A DNA stretch of 18,220 bases from Spirochaetaceae bacterium (GTDB taxonomy: Bacteria > Spirochaetota > Spirochaetia > Treponematales > Breznakiellaceae), in contig JAISCK010000107.1 in assembly GCA_031265635.1 (NCBI GenBank), forward strand, positions 1 through 18,220, given 5' to 3'. Of this stretch, positions 14,463 through 18,220 are shown piece after piece; positions within the stretch are counted from its first letter, which is position 1; every line of letters starts with the position of its first letter. The position numbers and the translations under genes are program-made. The notes below the pieces were generated by a model that saw only the letters and a program-made list of their open reading frames with translations, did no database searches and was not told where the DNA came from.

Positions 14463-17114
14463 TTACTCCAGGAGGGGATTATAGTCGGGAAGCTCTATGC
14501 CGTAATTCCGGCTCCTCCGGTCTTCCGCTGTGGAATCAAGCGCCCCCTGGTTCGGATTCCGGTTCTGGTCCCTTGAGTTTTCCGGATCAGGCCGTACCGG
14601 AAGCGCGTCAAGGTCAAGTTCGACCTTCTTGATCTGTTCAAGCTCGTTCTCGATGTTTATGGACATGGTGTCAAAGGGCACAGGCCGCAACGACGGGCGG
14701 CCGCCTGAACCCGAATTCTGGTGTTCGTCGCATTGCTGCCTGGGCTGGGTCCCTTCGAGGAAGGGGAGGGTAATCTCCCCCGGACAGCCGGGAGTCCACA
14801 AAAGGCCGGTTCTGGTACAGACCTTGGCGTCTATGAGCCCGGTGGCGGGGCGGACAAAATCCCGGGGAGGAAGCCCCTGGTGTATGTCCCGCATAAAGTC
14901 GGCCCACACGGGACCGGCAAGGGTCGCGCCGGTAAGGTTGACGCCCAGGGAATTTCCCGGCCGGTCAAAGCCGAACCACACCGCCGTGGTATAATAGGGC
15001 GTATACCCTATGGTCCACGCGTCGGACCAGTTCTGGGGCGTCCCGGTCTTGCCCGCCGCGGGCATCCTGAACCTGTTTCCCCGCTCGTCCCGGAACGTGA
15101 ATTTGGCGCCCCAGCCCGCGGACGACGCAAGGGTCCCCGACTCAACGGTTCTCCGCAGTATGCTGGTCATGATGTAGGCGTTTTGGGGACTGATGATCTG
15201 CAGCCCCTCGCCCTTCTGCCGCTGGGCCACGCGGAGTTCCCGCTCAGGATCAAGCACCACCCTGCCGTTCCGGTCCTCAACCGCCCTGACCGCTATGGGG
15301 GTAACTTCCCTGCCCTCGTTGGCAAAGGTGGCAAAAGCCTTGGCCATCCTCAGGGGGGACACCGAAATGATGCCAAGCCCCAGGGGATACACCCTGGGGA
15401 AAGTCTGCCTGACAGCCTCAGGATCGGTGATGCCCAAAAGCAGCGCCGCCCTGTCTATGGCCCTGGAAAAACCTATGCCGTCCAGCACCCTGAGCGACGG
15501 CACGTTCATTGAATTTGCCAGAGCCTCCCAGAGCAGCACCTGGCCCTTCCATTCACCCCGGAAATTCTGGGGAACATAGGGCGTGCCGTTTTCGTTATAG
15601 AAAACCATGGGCACATCGTAAATAAGCGTGCCTGCGGTAAATTCCCGCGAATCAATGGCCGCCGAATAATACAGGGGCTTAAAGGTGCTCCCCGGCTGTA
15701 TGGAACCCTGGGTCGCCCTGATAAGCTGGTTGGACTGGCTGAACTGGGAACCGCCGATAAGGGCCTTGATATAGCCCGTCTCGTTTTCTATGGCGATAAG
15801 GGCCCCTTCAACCGTGTTCTTTTCGGCGCTGTCCCTGAGCCTGGCAAAAGCCGCGCCGCTTAAAGTCTTGAGGTCCTGGATGCCGAAGAGCAGCGACGCC
15901 ATATCAACCACCGGATTGATGGTCCTGGTAAACCGGGAATAAGCCTTTTGTTCGTTCTGGGCATCCGAAGTAGCGTGTATGGAACCAAGGTCAAAATACA
16001 GGGAAAGAAGGTCCACCACGGGAATATAGGTGCGCTCGGCCTGGGTAAGCCGGGAACTCCTTGACCGGGTAAATTCCTCATTGGCCCGCTTGAGGCCGTC
16101 GGCCATGTATTTTTCCGCGGCCTGCTGGTAACGGAGATCCAGAGTGGTAATTACCGTATAGCCGTCGCGGTAATAGTCCATGGCGCCGTACATCATGGTA
16201 TCCAGTTCGCGGCGCACATATTCGCTGAACCACGGGGCGCTGTCCTGGCGGTTGTAATACGCGGAAGTTGATTCGCGGGTATAGTCGTAATTGTCCCAGT
16301 ACAGGTTGAAAGACTCTTCCGCTTCTTCCCTGGTCGTATAGCCCATCTCAATCATGCGGGTCAGGACCGATCTCTGGCGGTCCATCGCGTCATTGGGATT
16401 GTCCAGCGGATTGTACCGCGAAGGACTGGAAAGCTGTATCACCAGAATAGCCGCCTCGGCCAGGCTTATCTCCCTGGCGCTGTGGCCGAAAAAGTACTTG
16501 CTCGCCGCTTCTACCCCATAGGTCCCCGGCCCCATTATCATATAGTTAAGGTAGATTTCGAGGATTTCGTTTTTGGTATACCGCCTTTCCATCTGGAGAG
16601 CCCACCAGAGCTCCCTGATTTTCCGGCTCAGCCTCATTTCGGTACGGTCGGTGTACAGGGTACCCGCCACCTGCTGGGTTATGGTAGACCCCCCGCCCAG
16701 GTTCCTGCCCCTGAGCCTGCCGTAAGCGGCCCGCGCTATACCCCGGACGCTGAACCCCCGGTGATTGTAGAAATTCGGGTCCTCCCGGGCAAGCACCGCG
16801 TGGACAAGGTGTTTGGGCAGTTCGCTTAAAGGAACAAGCTCCCGCTTCTCTTCCCCGGTGAATTCGGTAATTACCGTACCGTTCATATCGACAATTTTGG
16901 TAGGGAGCGCCGGGGCAAAGTCAACGAAGTTTTCAAGGATTTTGATATTCTCCGTTCCGGCCAGACCCAGGCCCAGACCCACACCCATAACAAGGGCCAT
17001 CAGTATGCCCAGCGCCGCGAAGATACGGACGAAAATTACACTCCGCATACCAGTAAGTATACCGGGAATCCGTTTTTGTGTCCACTGCGGCCCGCCGGGC
17101 AGCGCTGTATCCAT
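14463..17114 (-). CDS. Penicillin-binding protein 1A-type peptidoglycan glycosyltransferase/transpeptidase
   Basis: Bifunctional class A PBP, up to 883 aa, anchored in the inner membrane and polymerising and cross-linking peptidoglycan in the periplasm. A signal anchor spans about residues 24-52. The GT51 domain has E111 (REDPNFYNHRG) and GGGSTITQQVAG. The transpeptidase has S476 in GSTFKP, SMN in ANSMNVPSL, and K689 in GKTGTPQNWSD, so all three penicillin-binding motifs are intact. The last 140 residues hold a cysteine-bearing patch (VCTRTGLLWTPGCPGE...QQC) and a charged, Asn/Asp-rich, probably disordered tail. Start is not settled: ATG 17114 is the outer limit, 26 bases after the upstream stop; ATG 17048 (MRSVIFVRIF) would begin right before the membrane helix. 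Neither has a clear ribosome site. Its neighbours are an outer-membrane protein and a sensor kinase, an envelope-related group. Confidence 0.94.
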   Translation of the reverse strand: MDTALPGGPQWTQKRIPGILTGMRSVIFVRIFAALGILMALVMGVGLGLGLAGTENIKILENFVDFAPALPTKIVDMNGTVITEFTGEEKRELVPLSELPKHLVHAVLAREDPNFYNHRGFSVRGIARAAYGRLRGRNLGGGSTITQQVAGTLYTDRTEMRLSRKIRELWWALQMERRYTKNEILEIYLNYMIMGPGTYGVEAASKYFFGHSAREISLAEAAILVIQLSSPSRYNPLDNPNDAMDRQRSVLTRMIEMGYTTREEAEESFNLYWDNYDYTRESTSAYYNRQDSAPWFSEYVRRELDTMMYGAMDYYRDGYTVITTLDLRYQQAAEKYMADGLKRANEEFTRSRSSRLTQAERTYIPVVDLLSLYFDLGSIHATSDAQNEQKAYSRFTRTINPVVDMASLLFGIQDLKTLSGAAFARLRDSAEKNTVEGALIAIENETGYIKALIGGSQFSQSNQLIRATQGSIQPGSTFKPLYYSAAIDSREFTAGTLIYDVPMVFYNENGTPYVPQNFRGEWKGQVLLWEALANSMNVPSLRVLDGIGFSRAIDRAALLLGITDPEAVRQTFPRVYPLGLGIISVSPLRMAKAFATFANEGREVTPIAVRAVEDRNGRVVLDPERELRVAQRQKGEGLQIISPQNAYIMTSILRRTVESGTLASSAGWGAKFTFRDERGNRFRMPAAGKTGTPQNWSDAWTIGYTPYYTTAVWFGFDRPGNSLGVNLTGATLAGPVWADFMRDIHQGLPPRDFVRPATGLIDAKVCTRTGLLWTPGCPGEITLPFLEGTQPRQQCDEHQNSGSGGRPSLRPVPFDTMSINIENELEQIKKVELDLDALPVRPDPENSRDQNRNPNQGALDSTAEDRRSRNYGIELPDYNPLLE

Positions 17115-17140
17115 CTGCCAAAGCCGGGCGTTTTAACCCG

Positions 17141-18220
17141 TCAGAACTTCCAGCCTAGCCCTGCCGTGGCCCGTAAAAATCCCGGCGCGGGACTTTGGGA
17201 AGAAAAACACCGGGCGTAGTCGATTCCCGTTTCCACAAAAAGTTCCCGCCACAGAAGCCAGTAAAACGAGACCCCTCCGTTGACGGTGAATAACAGGGTA
17301 CCCTCTCCTTTCGAATCGGCGGCGTTTTCATGTCCAAAACCAATGTTGTACACACCGGTAAACCCGAAACCCGCCCGGAACAGCAGCGCCATGGTCCAGC
17401 GGTTAAACCACTTCTGGTAGACCCCGTCCAGGTTGATCTGCAAGATCTGGCCGGTAAGCGTGTATCCCTCTCCGGCGCCCGTAACGCCGGCGGTTTCAAG
17501 GTTATTCCAAAAAACGGAGGTCTCCGCCCCCAGGCTTCCCCAGAACTTCTTGAACGGAATAACGTTTACCCTGCCGTAAAAGCCCAGCGGATAAACGTCA
17601 CTGTCGTAGCGCTCGAACAAATAGCCGCCACGGGGCACGAAGGGCGCGTAGCCCGCCGATACGTTGAGATCGACCTTCCGGGTAAAGTCCACGGCAAAGC
17701 CCGGAATTGTCTGGCTTATCCCCCCGGGGTTGGTGATCACTATATCGTAGAGGCCCAGGGCAAGGTTTAGCCCGCTAAACACCGCCGCCAGTTCGCGCTC
17801 GTCCGGGCGGTAGCTTACCGAGAGGGGAGCAACGGGCTTTGTGTCCCCGTTTTTTGCGGCGAGGTAAACCTGGGCTTCCTCAACCAGATCCGCTCCGCTT
17901 ACCACCAGGGTGAATTCCTCGAGGTTGCTGTCAACATGAAAAGACAGGGGACTAAAACGTTCCGCCGCCGGGGCTTTTGCGACGAATACCCGGATGCCGG
18001 TCCAGTCCGACGAAGCGGCGATCCGTCCCAGCACATTGTAGGAATGAACCCGGTAACGGTACATCCCCGGGGCCAATGAAACCTCAATGGCAATATCCTC
18101 GGTGCGTTCCTGCATCTCCGCCGTCCATTGACCGCCCGCTTCGAGCTTTTCGATTTCTACCTCATAAAAATACGCGTTTCCCCGGCTCCAGCTTAAACGC
18201 TGGGCAATCTTGCCGTCAGG
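17141..18220 (-). CDS. Outer-membrane beta-barrel protein with fibronectin/IPT-like domains, N-terminus outside the window
   Basis: The frame is open from the window edge (codon PDGKIAQRLSW...) to the stop at 17141, giving 359 residues of the C-terminal part; the ATG at 18115 is internal. First comes a fibronectin-III-like segment (RLSWSRGNAYFYEVEIEKL ... GMYRYRVHSYNVLG). An IPT/TIG-like immunoglobulin fold follows (LGLYDIVITNPGG). The last 180 residues alternate short aromatic/glycine-rich amphipathic strands (VSAGYAPFVPRGGYLF, LRATAGLGWKF) and end in Phe, the usual signal for BamA-dependent barrel insertion. A surface or periplasm-to-outer-membrane structural role is likely; similar modular proteins are common in spirochaetes. 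No enzyme motif is seen. It lies 26 bases or more upstream of the PBP gene, probably in the same transcript. Confidence 0.75.
   Translation of the reverse strand, partial: PDGKIAQRLSWSRGNAYFYEVEIEKLEAGGQWTAEMQERTEDIAIEVSLAPGMYRYRVHSYNVLGRIAASSDWTGIRVFVAKAPAAERFSPLSFHVDSNLEEFTLVVSGADLVEEAQVYLAAKNGDTKPVAPLSVSYRPDERELAAVFSGLNLALGLYDIVITNPGGISQTIPGFAVDFTRKVDLNVSAGYAPFVPRGGYLFERYDSDVYPLGFYGRVNVIPFKKFWGSLGAETSVFWNNLETAGVTGAGEGYTLTGQILQINLDGVYQKWFNRWTMALLFRAGFGFTGVYNIGFGHENAADSKGEGTLLFTVNGGVSFYWLLWRELFVETGIDYARCFSSQSPAPGFLRATAGLGWKF

Noticed and set aside
14721..15512. Long plus-strand open frame (263 codons) opposite the PBP transpeptidase region
   Set aside because: Gly/Pro/Arg-rich product typical of an antisense shadow; the PBP motifs on the minus strand are intact.

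Overview
The window reads as a chromosomal segment of a spirochaete, most likely a Treponema-like gut bacterium. The support is indirect: the EF-G resembles the second, divergent EF-G paralogue of spirochaetes; there is an outer-membrane barrel protein ending in Phe; and there is a very large Cache/PAS hybrid histidine kinase next to a class A penicillin-binding protein. G+C is moderate (slightly above half by eye) with good GGAGG-type ribosome binding sites. No rRNA, tRNA, CRISPR array, insertion sequence or phage gene was seen.

Layout. (1) 2-1984, plus strand: EF-G family GTPase, cut at its 5' end by the window edge. (2) 2027-9934, minus strand: six tightly packed genes, in transcription order ald (alanine dehydrogenase), transketolase N-terminal subunit, transketolase C-terminal subunit, a class III (glutamate-1-semialdehyde-aminomutase-like) aminotransferase, a GPH-family cation:sugar symporter, and an old-yellow-enzyme/2,4-dienoyl-CoA-reductase-like Fe-S flavoprotein. 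The first four are separated by only 2-17 bases. A strong 11-bp hairpin lies between the symporter and the flavoprotein. (3) 10209-10661, plus strand: an Lrp/AsnC regulator divergent from ald; the 274-base gap between them holds repeated TTCAAAAT boxes that are good operator candidates. (4) 10687-18220, minus strand: an outer-membrane barrel protein (5' end outside the window), penicillin-binding protein 1A and a 1246-residue hybrid sensor kinase, closely spaced.

How the genes may work together. The central operon is the most interesting part. A pyruvate-linked aminotransferase plus alanine dehydrogenase is a known way to deaminate an amine: pyruvate accepts the amino group and Ald regenerates pyruvate with release of ammonia and NADH. 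Here that pair is fused by operon structure to a two-subunit transketolase, which could cleave or build a ketose-like carbon skeleton, and to a sugar-type symporter. By hand alignment, the transketolase C subunit keeps the TPP-activating Glu but has lost three of the four residues that hold the sugar phosphate in classical transketolases, so it may act on a non-phosphorylated or amino-bearing substrate. The pathway's substrate cannot be read from the sequence; an amino-sugar or related amine carbon source sensed through the Lrp-type regulator is my working inference.
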